64,000 nt of DNA from Lacimicrobium alkaliphilum (GTDB taxonomy: Bacteria; Pseudomonadota; Gammaproteobacteria; Enterobacterales; Alteromonadaceae). Positions 1-8,194 of this stretch are shown here, in pieces (the stretch's first letter is position 1; each line of letters starts with the position of its first letter). The DNA lies in NCBI RefSeq assembly GCF_002591895.1, contig NZ_NISX01000017.1, positions 52,178 to 116,177 on the forward strand. Direction: 5' to 3'. Both the position numbers and the translations under genes were made by a program. The notes beneath the pieces were generated by a model, which saw only the letters and a program-made list of their open reading frames with translations, ran no database searches and was not told where the DNA came from.

Positions 1-885
1 ACCAATCCAATCAATGCGATGGCAGAGGGCAATATGCTGCAGATTATTGTATTTGCAGTGCTCTTTGGTGTCGCAATGGCCATGGCCGGCAGCGCCGGTG
101 ACAGACTTGGCAAAATGTTTGAAGACCTGAATAAAGTGGTAATGCGCCTGGTAACCATATTAATGAACCTCGCTCCTTACGGGGTTTTCGCTTTGATGGC
201 CAAACTGTCGGCCACAATTGGTTTTGATACCTTTGCCAGCCTGGTTAAGTACTTCTTCCTGGTGCTCTTTGTACTGGCAGTTCATGGGCTTGTGACCTAC
301 CCGGTACTGCTGAAAGTGCTATTAGGCATGAACCCATTGATGCTGCTCAGAAAAATGCGGGACGCGGCGCTGTTCGCCTTTAGTACCTCAAGCAGCAGCG
401 CCACCCTGCCGGTGACACTGGAAACCGCCAGAAACAAACTGGGTATTAATAATTCCGTTTCCTCTTTTACCATACCGCTTGGCGCCACCATTAATATGGA
501 CGGCACTGCGATCATGCAGGGAGTAGCAACGGTCTTCATTGCCCAGGTTTATGCGGTTGACCTTTCTGTGGGTGATTACCTGATGGTGATCCTGACTGCA
601 ACGCTGGCATCAATCGGCACTGCAGGTGTACCCGGTGTTGGCTTAATTATGCTGGCCATGGTGTTACAACAGGTTGGCCTGCCGGTGGAAGGTATCGCAC
701 TGATTATCGGGGTCGACAGGTTACTGGATATGACCCGTACGGCTGTCAATGTAACAGGTGACTGTACTGTTGCTACTATCGTGGCAAAGAGCGAAGGCGA
801 GCTGGACGAAGCCCGTTACAATGACCCCGATGCCGGCTCTCGCGAAGAAGACGTAGACTTTGAAGACTTCGAAAAGAATAAATAA
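1..885 (+). CDS. Dicarboxylate/amino acid:cation symporter (DAACS family), 5' end missing
   Basis: C-terminal part (about 294 residues) of a sodium- or proton-coupled inner-membrane carrier for dicarboxylates or acidic amino acids. The frame is open from the window edge (TNPINAMAEGN precedes the first internal ATG at 19), so the true start lies upstream. The family hallmarks are visible in order: a serine-rich re-entrant loop (AFSTSSSSATLPVT), the NMDGT sodium/substrate motif, the GTAGVPGVG loop of hairpin 2, and the DRLLDMTRTAVNVTGD helix. The tail is acidic and presumably cytoplasmic. The gene converges on sohB across a repeat-filled gap. Family assignment is firm; the substrate (glutamate, aspartate or C4-dicarboxylates) cannot be settled from this fragment. 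Confidence 0.92.
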   Translation, partial: TNPINAMAEGNMLQIIVFAVLFGVAMAMAGSAGDRLGKMFEDLNKVVMRLVTILMNLAPYGVFALMAKLSATIGFDTFASLVKYFFLVLFVLAVHGLVTYPVLLKVLLGMNPLMLLRKMRDAALFAFSTSSSSATLPVTLETARNKLGINNSVSSFTIPLGATINMDGTAIMQGVATVFIAQVYAVDLSVGDYLMVILTATLASIGTAGVPGVGLIMLAMVLQQVGLPVEGIALIIGVDRLLDMTRTAVNVTGDCTVATIVAKSEGELDEARYNDPDAGSREEDVDFEDFEKNK

Positions 886-889
886 AAGT

Positions 890-944
890 GTAGCCCTATG
901 CAGCGCAGCGGAATACGGGGGAATCCAGCAGAGTTCTGGACTAA
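890..944. repeat. Truncated copy of a GTAGCCC...GGAATACGGGG palindromic intergenic repeat
   Basis: Matches the left half of the fuller copy at 6209-6296, including the GGAATACGGGGGAATCCAG core and the TCTGGACTA that follows, then diverges into unrelated sequence. It has lost its right arm. It begins just after the symporter stop codon. Confidence 0.6.
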
Positions 945-1168
945 GCGGTAAAATAACCACAGAGGCACAGAGATCACGGAGGATTGAATGGTTAAACGCT
1001 TTCACCCCTTCGTGTTTTTCGTGGTCAAAAGCTTTTAAACCACTAACCACACCAAAAGCACGAACAGATCGTCTCTCGCAAAGTTGTAAGGGCGAAAGCG
1101 AAAACAGGGATGTATTATTTCGCGAACCGACGGATGGAATTTATTTATTCGCCTGACAACGCCAGCTC

Positions 1169-1241
1169 GTAGCCCGTGATGCAGCGGAGCGGAATCCGGG
1201 GAAACTCAACCCCGCAATCCGCTTCGCTCCTTGCAGGCTAC
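1169..1241. repeat. Palindromic intergenic repeat, GTAGCCCG type
   Basis: A 73-bp imperfect palindrome. It starts GTAGCCCGTGATGCAGCGGA and ends with the near-complement GCTTCGCTCCTTGCAGGCTAC, with CCGGGG and CCCCG inside. Related to 6209-6296 and the half copy at 890-944. Repeats of this look are common between gammaproteobacterial genes. With 1274-1354 it fills most of the 480-bp gap between the converging symporter and sohB genes, in which I see no gene. A second motif near 951-1080 (CACAGAGGCACAGAGA, then TTCGTG/CACGAA arms) looks like a decayed repeat too. Confidence 0.65.
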
Positions 1242-1273
1242 GCCGCTGCGAGATCTTAAGCTTTTATTCATTT

Positions 1274-1354
1274 GATCTCGCTGAGGCGCAAAGGCGCAGA
1301 GATGTTAAAGCCCTTTTCTATCCTCTGTGCCCTCAGTGGCTCTGTGGTGAAATC
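1274..1354. repeat. Palindromic intergenic repeat, GAGGCGCAGAG type
   Basis: Imperfect palindrome with left arm GATCTCGCTGAGGCGCAAAG and right arm CCTCAGTGGCTCTGTGGTGA around an AT-rich centre. The same architecture recurs at 6116-6194 and 6311-6380. It ends just before the sohB stop codon, so it probably lies in the 3' untranslated part of the sohB transcript. Confidence 0.6.
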
Positions 1355-1366
1355 TCTTTTCGTTAG

Positions 1367-2383
1367 TTAATAAGGATGCTGGGACTTTTGCCATAAGCGG
1401 CCAATGGTGGATTCAATCGCAATACTGGCAGACTTACCAAGCTTATCCATCAGGTTTTTCTTCAGGCTGTATTTTACCTGATAAATTTTCTGCTTCTGAT
1501 TTGCCGCCAGCAAATAATCGTCAGAAGTGCCGAGTTCATCAACCAGCTTCATTTCCTTAGCCTGAATACCGTACCAGTATTCTCCGGTTGCGACCTTATC
1601 CAGATCCAGATCCTTACGGTGTTCACCGACAAATCCCTTAAACAGGACATGCACCTGTTCCAGTTCCTCGCGGAACTTTTTACGCCCGGCTTCGTTATTC
1701 TCACCGAACAAGGTCAGTGTACGCTTGTATTGACCCGCAGTGTGTTGCTCCCAGTCAATATCATGCTTTTTTAATAACTTATTAAAATTTGGCAACTGCG
1801 CAATCACACCAATTGAACCAATGATGGCAAATTTCGACGCGATCACTTTGTCGGCCACACAGGCCATCATATAACCACCGCTGGCAGCCACTTTATCAAC
1901 CGATACCGTAAGCTGGATATGAGCATCTCTGAGGCGCTGTAACTGTGATGCGGCAAGCCCATAACCATGAACAACACCACCGCCTGATTCGAGCCTGATC
2001 AACACTTCATCTTCGGGCTTCGCCACGCAGAGTATCGCAGTCACTTCTTCTCGCAGGCTGTCTACCTCATGCGCATCCATTGAGCCTTTAAAGTCAACAA
2101 CAAAAAGATTGGAACGGGCTTTTGAGTCAGCTTTCTTCTCCGCCTTTTTTCGCTTTTTATCCTCTTTTTGCAGCTTTTTAACTTCATCTTTGCCAAGTAG
2201 CAGATGATTTGCCTGTTCTTGCAATTCATCAATACGATCCGAAATTGAATGGATCTCCAACTCACCTTTGCGCTGTTTCTGCTTGCTTGCAAGACCAACA
2301 ATACCGCCGACGGCTAACAATAAAGCCACAACCAATGTTACTGCTTTGGCGGCAAAGAGTCCGTATTCGTATAAAAATTCCAA
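1367..2383 (-). CDS. sohB: SohB-type S49 family inner-membrane peptidase
   Basis: A 338-residue relative of E. coli SohB (349 aa), a membrane-anchored serine peptidase of the signal-peptide-peptidase A clan, inferred to act in the periplasm. One N-terminal membrane segment (about residues 12-32) is followed by a charged, lysine-rich coiled stretch (35-90) and the S49 domain. The catalytic dyad is visible as Ser168 in KVAASGGYMMA and Lys220 in GQYKRTLT. The start is a TTG preceded by GGAG at a spacing of about 9. The resulting N-terminus (MEFLYEYGLF) aligns with that of the enteric protein, which supports the unusual start codon. The gene is monocistronic, running into the convergent repeat region. 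Confidence 0.9.
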   Translation of the reverse strand: MEFLYEYGLFAAKAVTLVVALLLAVGGIVGLASKQKQRKGELEIHSISDRIDELQEQANHLLLGKDEVKKLQKEDKKRKKAEKKADSKARSNLFVVDFKGSMDAHEVDSLREEVTAILCVAKPEDEVLIRLESGGGVVHGYGLAASQLQRLRDAHIQLTVSVDKVAASGGYMMACVADKVIASKFAIIGSIGVIAQLPNFNKLLKKHDIDWEQHTAGQYKRTLTLFGENNEAGRKKFREELEQVHVLFKGFVGEHRKDLDLDKVATGEYWYGIQAKEMKLVDELGTSDDYLLAANQKQKIYQVKYSLKKNLMDKLGKSASIAIESTIGRLWQKSQHPY

Positions 2384-2491
2384 GCGTGTTACTCCGTTCT
2401 ATCGAAAAGCCAGAAGTTATAATAAGGCCAATGCTGCGTTATTCAACGTAGGGCTGAATTTATTCGGCCAGGTTCAACCAGCCTGTTAAAT

Positions 2492-2522
2492 AAAAAAGCC
2501 AGACCGCAAGGCCTGGCTTTTT
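2492..2522 (-). terminator. Rho-independent terminator of the lipase gene
   Basis: Near-palindrome AAAAAGCCAGACC-gcaa-GGCCTGGCTTTTT with T-runs on both strands, so it can work in either direction. It lies just past the lipase stop codon and upstream of sohB on the same strand, separating the two transcripts. Confidence 0.85.
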
Positions 2523-2543
2523 AATGGTTTCGTACTCTATCTA

Positions 2544-5111
2544 TTACTGTGCAACCACTGAGGTATCCGTTACCAGAATTGTGGTGCCCATAGTCGCCAT
2601 AAAGGTGGCCAACTGACGCTGCATTTCCATCGTCACCGCTGCATTTGGACCAGGATCCAGAATCGAGCTATGCGTGCCGGCAAGGAAGCTGACTACACCA
2701 CTTCCCTCAGAGGTACTGTTTACGTTTGGCAGTCCCATCTGTTGCGCCAGCGGTTTACCGCCAGCAAGGGGCAGGCTGGTCTCAACCGGCACCACCTGAT
2801 CCGGCGGATTCATCTCACTGCCATCCCCCACAACCAGAACCATATGTACCGGTGTATTGGCACCCAGCATGGCAGCATAGTTATTGGGATCACCCGCGTC
2901 GATGACAGTTTGCGCAGCAAAGGTAAAGGACGAGAAGGTCGCATTCGCCTCGGCTAACTGCTCTGCACTTAACTGCGATTCAAACACCGGATAAAACGCC
3001 GTCAGCAACTCCGGGGTGACCTCTGCAATACCATTGGCTTGCATATACTGTTGTAACGCTTGCTGAAACTCAGGTAATGCCTGTGACAAAAGCGACGCCT
3101 TGATCAGTGGCGAGAATGCCGCCGATTCAAGCAGGAAGCCTGCAATGCCACCGCCTGGATTCGCCAGCGTTGCTGCATTCATAGCATACATACCATCGAA
3201 GTTGGCAAGTTCACCACCCAGAGTGCTGTTTGACAGTGCCACCGCGGCGGTACCGGTAATTGCACCCAGCGAATGCCCCATAAAGGATACATTACTACCG
3301 TCTACATCCACTGTACCGCCCGTAGTATCCACCACAGCATTCAGGCCAAGCCGCAACCCCATAATATCAGCAATACTCTGGCGTACATTGTCTCTGGCTG
3401 TCAGCAAGCTGGACAGGTTCAGATAATCTGTGGCGCTGCCACCAAAACCATTAGAAGCGTTGACAGCCTGACCATTAATCACAAAGCCACGACTGGCATG
3501 TAAGGGGTGGTCAATGGCCACAGTGGCAAAACCTGCCAGAGACAAGGCGCCGGTAAGGGCCAGCATATCCTGCTTCTTGGACGTAATGCCGTGTTGTAAT
3601 ATCACTACAGGCCAACCACTATCGGGTTTGGAAATGGCTGGCTGACCGAGCTGTGCGTTGATCATATTGGCAAACGCAGGATCGGGCACAGTCATCTGAA
3701 CCTCGATATTCTGTTCACTCTGAGCCAGTGGAATCGGATTCACCTTGGTCAGATGTCTGGGATCATCGATTCCCAGAACACTGAGATCCAGATCCACCAA
3801 TTGTCCGCCTGAAGCTTGCTGACAGAACAGATTGTTGTCACCCACCTGCCCCTGAGAAATCAGCCCAGCCACCTGTTCCTGGCCCAGAGCCTGCAACATC
3901 GCGCCACTGGTACACGCCGCTCGCCACCAATCACCCTGAGGGTTTGTTGTGCTCAGATAATAAGGCAGGGTAATGGAACCCTGTTTCATACTGGCGGCAC
4001 AAAATGCGCCTAACTGACCAAACACTTGTTGCGCTGTACCAGCTACCTGCGCATTAGAGCTAGACATACCTGCCGCTAGTCCGGCGCAAGAGTCCAGTCC
4101 CAAGGCACTTAACTGGGCCCATGTTTCTGCGCCAAGTACACCTGGAGCAACAGCGGTAAAGGCATCCGGCACAGCCGCTTCACTTACCGGAATAACCGGC
4201 AAATACTCAGCGGCAGTTTGCATCGCAGTCGCCTGGTCAGCACCTGCGGCAAGTGCCGCACCAAAAGCCTGAGCAAATTGACCTATCTGCAGTTGCTTGA
4301 CTGTTGACAGCACCGTGCCGGCAGATTGCGTAGAGAAATAGGCTGCATACGACACCTCTTCTCTGGCAAAGCCTTCACCGCCTAACAAGGTCATAAAGAA
4401 ATTAAGAATATTCTGTAACTGCTTTTGTTCAGCAGAGCCCAGCGGATTAGTTTCAGGATCCTGACGGGCCAGTTCCCAGCTGTTTGAACCTTTAACAGAG
4501 CGCCCTTCAGAGTCCATCAAATCATCCGTTACAACCAGCATATAACCTTGCGCTGCCTTCAGAGGCTTCAACGGCACGACACTGATGGTTCCGTCCTGTG
4601 CATCACTTACCTGGGTCACAAAATCCACCCCCCAGGTCAGCTCGGTACCCAGCTCACAAGGAATGCCTGGCGCCGCGGCCTGTGCAGCTATTCCCTGACA
4701 TACCGCACTTTCGCCTTCCAGTGCCTGAGTGGCTTCGTACAATCGAATTGCACCCGCTCCTGCAGACTGACTATCCAGGGTTACACCCTCCGGCATATTG
4801 ACACGGATCTGAAAAGGGTGATGCGTAGACCAGCCATCTAACGCACTTAAGGCATGCTGCGGGTTTGAAGGGTCAAAAGCACTGTCTCCTTCCGTGTTCA
4901 GGGTGAAATCAAAAAAACTCCCGTCCGGAATCATTAACAAATCATTGGGAATATTCAGATCACTTGTGGAGGGATCAAACACTATCCTGGCAAAGGGTTT
5001 GGCAGGATCCTGATTTGCCTCATTTCTAACATCGTTCAGCGTGTCTTCACCGCCACAGCCTGAGAGCCCCAGAGCGGCTGCGACTGTTGCGCTAATTATT
5101 AGTTTTTTCAT
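2544..5111 (-). CDS. Pla-1/cef family (VolA-like) surface lipase lipoprotein
   Basis: About 855 residues. It opens with a lipoprotein signal (MKKLIISATVAAALGLSGC, lipobox LSGC, Cys19), so the product is predicted to be lipid-anchored. The C-terminal half holds an alpha/beta-hydrolase fold: an oxyanion-type segment around VVILQHGITSKKQD, then the nucleophile elbow FMGHSLG (Ser near residue 613). The large N-terminal region is typical of the Pla-1/cef lipases of Aeromonas and the VolA lipases of Vibrio, which release fatty acids from phospholipids or lysolipids at the cell surface. The ATG at 5111 is chosen because GGGAGA sits 4 bases upstream and the signal peptide begins there; an in-frame TTG lies four codons earlier. 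Family confident, substrate inferred. Confidence 0.85.
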   Translation of the reverse strand: MKKLIISATVAAALGLSGCGGEDTLNDVRNEANQDPAKPFARIVFDPSTSDLNIPNDLLMIPDGSFFDFTLNTEGDSAFDPSNPQHALSALDGWSTHHPFQIRVNMPEGVTLDSQSAGAGAIRLYEATQALEGESAVCQGIAAQAAAPGIPCELGTELTWGVDFVTQVSDAQDGTISVVPLKPLKAAQGYMLVVTDDLMDSEGRSVKGSNSWELARQDPETNPLGSAEQKQLQNILNFFMTLLGGEGFAREEVSYAAYFSTQSAGTVLSTVKQLQIGQFAQAFGAALAAGADQATAMQTAAEYLPVIPVSEAAVPDAFTAVAPGVLGAETWAQLSALGLDSCAGLAAGMSSSNAQVAGTAQQVFGQLGAFCAASMKQGSITLPYYLSTTNPQGDWWRAACTSGAMLQALGQEQVAGLISQGQVGDNNLFCQQASGGQLVDLDLSVLGIDDPRHLTKVNPIPLAQSEQNIEVQMTVPDPAFANMINAQLGQPAISKPDSGWPVVILQHGITSKKQDMLALTGALSLAGFATVAIDHPLHASRGFVINGQAVNASNGFGGSATDYLNLSSLLTARDNVRQSIADIMGLRLGLNAVVDTTGGTVDVDGSNVSFMGHSLGAITGTAAVALSNSTLGGELANFDGMYAMNAATLANPGGGIAGFLLESAAFSPLIKASLLSQALPEFQQALQQYMQANGIAEVTPELLTAFYPVFESQLSAEQLAEANATFSSFTFAAQTVIDAGDPNNYAAMLGANTPVHMVLVVGDGSEMNPPDQVVPVETSLPLAGGKPLAQQMGLPNVNSTSEGSGVVSFLAGTHSSILDPGPNAAVTMEMQRQLATFMATMGTTILVTDTSVVAQ

Positions 5112-5349
5112 TCTGTCTCCCAAAAATCCTGTTTTTGTTATTGTTCCACCCAGGGCGTATATGACCCAACCAATGCGGGCTTCACCAACATGTACGACCA
5201 GTTAAAGTTACTGCAATATTATTGACTTTGCTAGCCTTTTGCAAAGATTTGTTAATTGCTTGTGACAAAGTGGATGTCGTCAGATTTGCGCCCACAATGG
5301 CCTGATTAAGTGCTAGAATCCACCTCAGTTTCAATCAGTTTTTTTTACT

Positions 5350-6093
5350 ATGCTTTCATATCAAGTTACTGAAAACGCACTACAAAACAAAGTCATTCTG
5401 ATCACTGGGGCCGGCGATGGAATCGGTAAAACAGCCGCATTGAATTTTGCCCGCAAAGGCGCTGAGGTGATACTGCTGGGTCGTACCGTGGAAAAACTCG
5501 AGAAGGTATACGATCAGATTGTCAGTGATGGTGGCAAAGAACCGGCTATTGTTCCCCTTGACTTAAATGGCGCAACAGCCAGCCATTACCAGCAACTGGC
5601 ACAGACGATCAGGGAACAGTTTGGGCGCCTTGATGGCTTATTACACAATGCCAGTGTATTGGGACATTTGCGACCATTTGTACAAATTCCCGAACAGGAA
5701 TGGCAGCAGGTAATGCAGGTTAATCTCAACAGTGTGTTTTTGATGACTCAGGCGCTGATACCTGTGTTAAAACTCTCTGAAACAGCATCAGTGGTTATGA
5801 CGTCATCGGGTGTTGGTCGCCAGGGACGAGCCTATTGGGGAACCTATGCAATTTCTAAATTTGCCACAGAAGGAATGATGCAATTATTAGCCGATGAATA
5901 TTCCGGCAGCTCAATACGTTTTAACTGCATCAATCCCGGTGCCACCCGCACCAGCATGCGGGCGAAGGCCTACCCGGGAGAGGATCCCAATCAGTTGAAA
6001 ACCCCAGAGGACATCATGCCGGTATACCTGTACTTAATGAGTGATGAGAGCAAAGAAGTAAACGGTCAGAGCCTGGACGCCCAGCCTAAATAG
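5350..6093 (+). CDS. yciK: YciK-family short-chain dehydrogenase/reductase
   Basis: A 247-residue Rossmann-fold oxidoreductase (E. coli YciK is 252 aa). The NAD(P)-binding motif TGAGDGIG lies at about residues 20-27, the structural HNAS (NNAG-like) follows, then the catalytic Ser in MTSSGVG and YAISK with the Tyr-Lys pair. The C-terminal FNCINPGATRT and TPEDIMPVYLYLM closely resemble the enteric YciK. The in vivo substrate of this subfamily is not established. No strong ribosome site precedes the ATG, but the N-terminus aligns with homologues. It is transcribed alone and converges on glnS. A TGC-extended TAGAAT hexamer at 5314-5319 is a possible -10, without a convincing -35. Confidence 0.88.
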   Translation: MLSYQVTENALQNKVILITGAGDGIGKTAALNFARKGAEVILLGRTVEKLEKVYDQIVSDGGKEPAIVPLDLNGATASHYQQLAQTIREQFGRLDGLLHNASVLGHLRPFVQIPEQEWQQVMQVNLNSVFLMTQALIPVLKLSETASVVMTSSGVGRQGRAYWGTYAISKFATEGMMQLLADEYSGSSIRFNCINPGATRTSMRAKAYPGEDPNQLKTPEDIMPVYLYLMSDESKEVNGQSLDAQPK

Positions 6094-6115
6094 TCGCCCG
6101 TTACCAGTGTTATTT

Positions 6116-6194
6116 GATCTCGCGCAGAGACGCCAAGACGCAGAGAAGGATAAAATATTCTTCTCCTTCTGCGCCTCAGCGACTCTGCGAGATC
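6116..6194. repeat. Palindromic intergenic repeat, GATCTCGCGCAGAGACGC type
   Basis: Imperfect palindrome: left arm GATCTCGCGCAGAGACGCCA, right arm CGCCTCAGCGACTCTGCGAG followed by ATC, with an AT-rich centre. Same family as 1274-1354. Located just after the yciK stop codon. Confidence 0.65.
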
Positions 6195-6208
6195 ATCTAT
6201 AAAGACCC

Positions 6209-6296
6209 GTAGCCCGTATGTAGCAAAGCGGAATACGGGGGAATCCAGGAGAGCTCTGGACTATCCCGCAATCCGCTTCGCTCCTTGACGGGCTAC
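6209..6296. repeat. Palindromic intergenic repeat, GTAGCCCG type, full copy
   Basis: An 88-bp element beginning GTAGCCCGTATGTAGCAAAG and ending TTCGCTCCTTGACGGGCTAC, so the outer arms pair (GTAGCCCGT with ACGGGCTAC). An internal small palindrome, TCCAGGAGAGCTCTGGA, sits at the centre. Same family as 1169-1241 and 890-944. Confidence 0.7.
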
Positions 6297-6310
6297 AGAC
6301 TATCGCAATT

Positions 6311-6380
6311 CACCGCTGAGGCGCGGAGTTTGTACCGTTTAAAACGGTGAAATCTCTGCGCTCTCGGCGTCTCTGCGGTA
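6311..6380. repeat. Third GAGGCGC-type palindromic repeat at the yciK-glnS junction
   Basis: Left arm CACCGCTGAGGCGCGGAG, right arm CTCTCGGCGTCTCTGCGGTA, around an inner palindrome ACCGTTTAAAACGGT. The 319-bp gap between yciK and glnS is almost entirely these three repeats; I see no gene in it. Confidence 0.6.
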
Positions 6381-6413
6381 AAGCTCTTATCGGTGTTGCA
6401 GTTGATAGCTATT

Positions 6414-8075
6414 TCACTGCCCTTCTATTTTCGCCCAGGTATCCCGCAGGCTGACCGTACGATTAAACACCAGGTTATCTGCATGCTTGTCTTTGCAGAA
6501 ATAGCCGATACGCTCAAACTGCAGGGCCTTACCCGGCTCTGCATTGACCAGACTGGGCTCAACGATCCCTTTAACCACCTTCAGTGATTCAGGATTCAGC
6601 GTCTCAAATAAATCTTCTTCTGCGCCGGGGTTAGGGACTTTAAACAGTCTGTCATACAGGCGAACTTCAGCAGGAATACCCTCAACAGCGCTGACCCAAT
6701 GAATTACACCTTTCACCTTGCGACCGTCAGTAGGATCTTTGCCCAATGTATCCGCATCATAACTGCAAAAGATGGTTTCTATATTGCCGTCACCGTCCTT
6801 TTCGACTCTCTCAGCTTTGATAACATAGGCATTACGCAGTCGCACTTCTTTACCCAATACCAGTCTTTTGAATTTTTTGTTGGCTTCTTCCCTGAAATCC
6901 TCCCCTTCAATATAGAGTTCACGGGTAAAAGGGATCTCACGACTCCCCATGCTCTCGTCAGATGGGTGATTGGGGGCATTCAGCGTCTCAATCTTGTCCT
7001 GTGGATAATTTTCAATCACCACTTTTATGGGATCCAATACGGCCAGAGCCCGGGCCGCATTCTGGTTAAGATCATCACGAATACAGGATTCCAGCACCCC
7101 CATCTCGACCATATTGTCCATTTTGGTGACACCGATGCGCTTACAAAACTCACGTATGGAAGCAGGTGTATAGCCACGGCGACGTAAACCCGCGATAGTC
7201 GGCATACGCGGATCATCCCAGCCATCCACATGTTTCTCACTAACCAGTTGAATCAGTTTACGCTTGCTCAGCACCGTGTACTCGAGATTGAGCCGTGAAA
7301 ACTCATACTGTCGGGGACGGGCCTCAATAGTAATATTGTCCAGCACCCAGTCATACAGACGTCGGTTATCCTGAAACTCAAGGGTACACAAAGAATGAGT
7401 AATGCCTTCAATCGCATCAGAGATGCAATGGGTAAAGTCGTACATGGGATACACGCACCACTTATCTGCCGTCTGATGGTGATGGGCAAAGCGTACCCGA
7501 TAGATGGCTGGATCACGCATACACATAAAGGGTGAAGCCATATCAATTTTAGCCCGAAGAACACACTGGCCTTCCTGATATTCACCCGCCGTCATTTTCT
7601 CAAACTGTTTAAGGTTTTCTTCTACAGAGGTATCCCGGTATGGGCTGTTGATGCCAGGTTGTTTCAGCGTACCGCGCATTTCACGCATTTTTTCCTGAGG
7701 AGAAAAGTCTACATAGGCCAGCCCTTTCTCGATCAGTTCGATGGCGAAACCATGTAACTGATCGAAATAACCAGAGGAATAACACACGTCACCTTGCCAC
7801 TGAAAGCCCAGCCAGTGAACATCATCTTTGATGGAGTTTACAAAATTGATATTTTCCTTCTCAGGGTTGGTGTCATCGAATCGCAGATTACACAAACCCT
7901 GATAGTCCTGTGCCAGACCAAAATTCAGGCAAATAGACTTGGCATGGCCGATATGCAGATAGCCGTTTGGCTCCGGAGGGAAACGGGTATGGATCTGCTG
8001 ATGTTTACCTTCAGCCAGATCTTTATCAATAATTTGACGAATAAAATTGGTCGGACGCACATCTGTCTCGGCCAT
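6414..8075 (-). CDS. glnS: Glutaminyl-tRNA synthetase
   Basis: A 553-residue class I aminoacyl-tRNA synthetase (E. coli GlnS 554 aa) that charges tRNA-Gln with glutamine and ATP in the cytosol. The HIGH signature is present in [12 protein letters not shown] (about residues 32-43), and the KMSKS-like VLSKRKL lies in the second half of the Rossmann domain. The C-terminal anticodon-binding beta-barrels are full length. The N-terminus ([19 protein letters not shown]) is nearly the enteric one, which fixes the start. Single gene, converging on yciK; the hairpin at 8150-8173 separates it from the upstream acylase gene. Firm identification. Confidence 0.97.
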   Translation of the reverse strand: MAETDVRPTNFIRQIIDKDLAEGKHQQIHTRFPPEPNGYLHIGHAKSICLNFGLAQDYQGLCNLRFDDTNPEKENINFVNSIKDDVHWLGFQWQGDVCYSSGYFDQLHGFAIELIEKGLAYVDFSPQEKMREMRGTLKQPGINSPYRDTSVEENLKQFEKMTAGEYQEGQCVLRAKIDMASPFMCMRDPAIYRVRFAHHHQTADKWCVYPMYDFTHCISDAIEGITHSLCTLEFQDNRRLYDWVLDNITIEARPRQYEFSRLNLEYTVLSKRKLIQLVSEKHVDGWDDPRMPTIAGLRRRGYTPASIREFCKRIGVTKMDNMVEMGVLESCIRDDLNQNAARALAVLDPIKVVIENYPQDKIETLNAPNHPSDESMGSREIPFTRELYIEGEDFREEANKKFKRLVLGKEVRLRNAYVIKAERVEKDGDGNIETIFCSYDADTLGKDPTDGRKVKGVIHWVSAVEGIPAEVRLYDRLFKVPNPGAEEDLFETLNPESLKVVKGIVEPSLVNAEPGKALQFERIGYFCKDKHADNLVFNRTVSLRDTWAKIEGQ

Positions 8076-8149
8076 CAGAACCCCTATATCAGTGCAAGAA
8101 GAAACAAAACGCCGATTGTAGCAGGTATTATAGCGATGCAGAATACAAC

Positions 8150-8173
8150 AACGCCGGTCAGTTGACCGGCGTT
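8150..8173 (-). terminator. Hairpin terminator after the acylase gene
   Basis: Perfect 11-bp stem AACGCCGGTCA/TGACCGGCGTT with a 2-base gap. On the minus strand it is followed by a moderately T-rich GTTGTTGTATT. It lies about 20 bases past the acylase stop codon and upstream of glnS. The U-tract is weak, so termination may be partial. Confidence 0.65.
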
Positions 8174-8194
8174 CGACTGGATAGCGATGGTAAT

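Noticed and set aside
860..1156. 98-codon frame at the symporter 3' end
   Set aside because: Starts inside the symporter and runs through palindromic repeats; no ribosome site or protein features.
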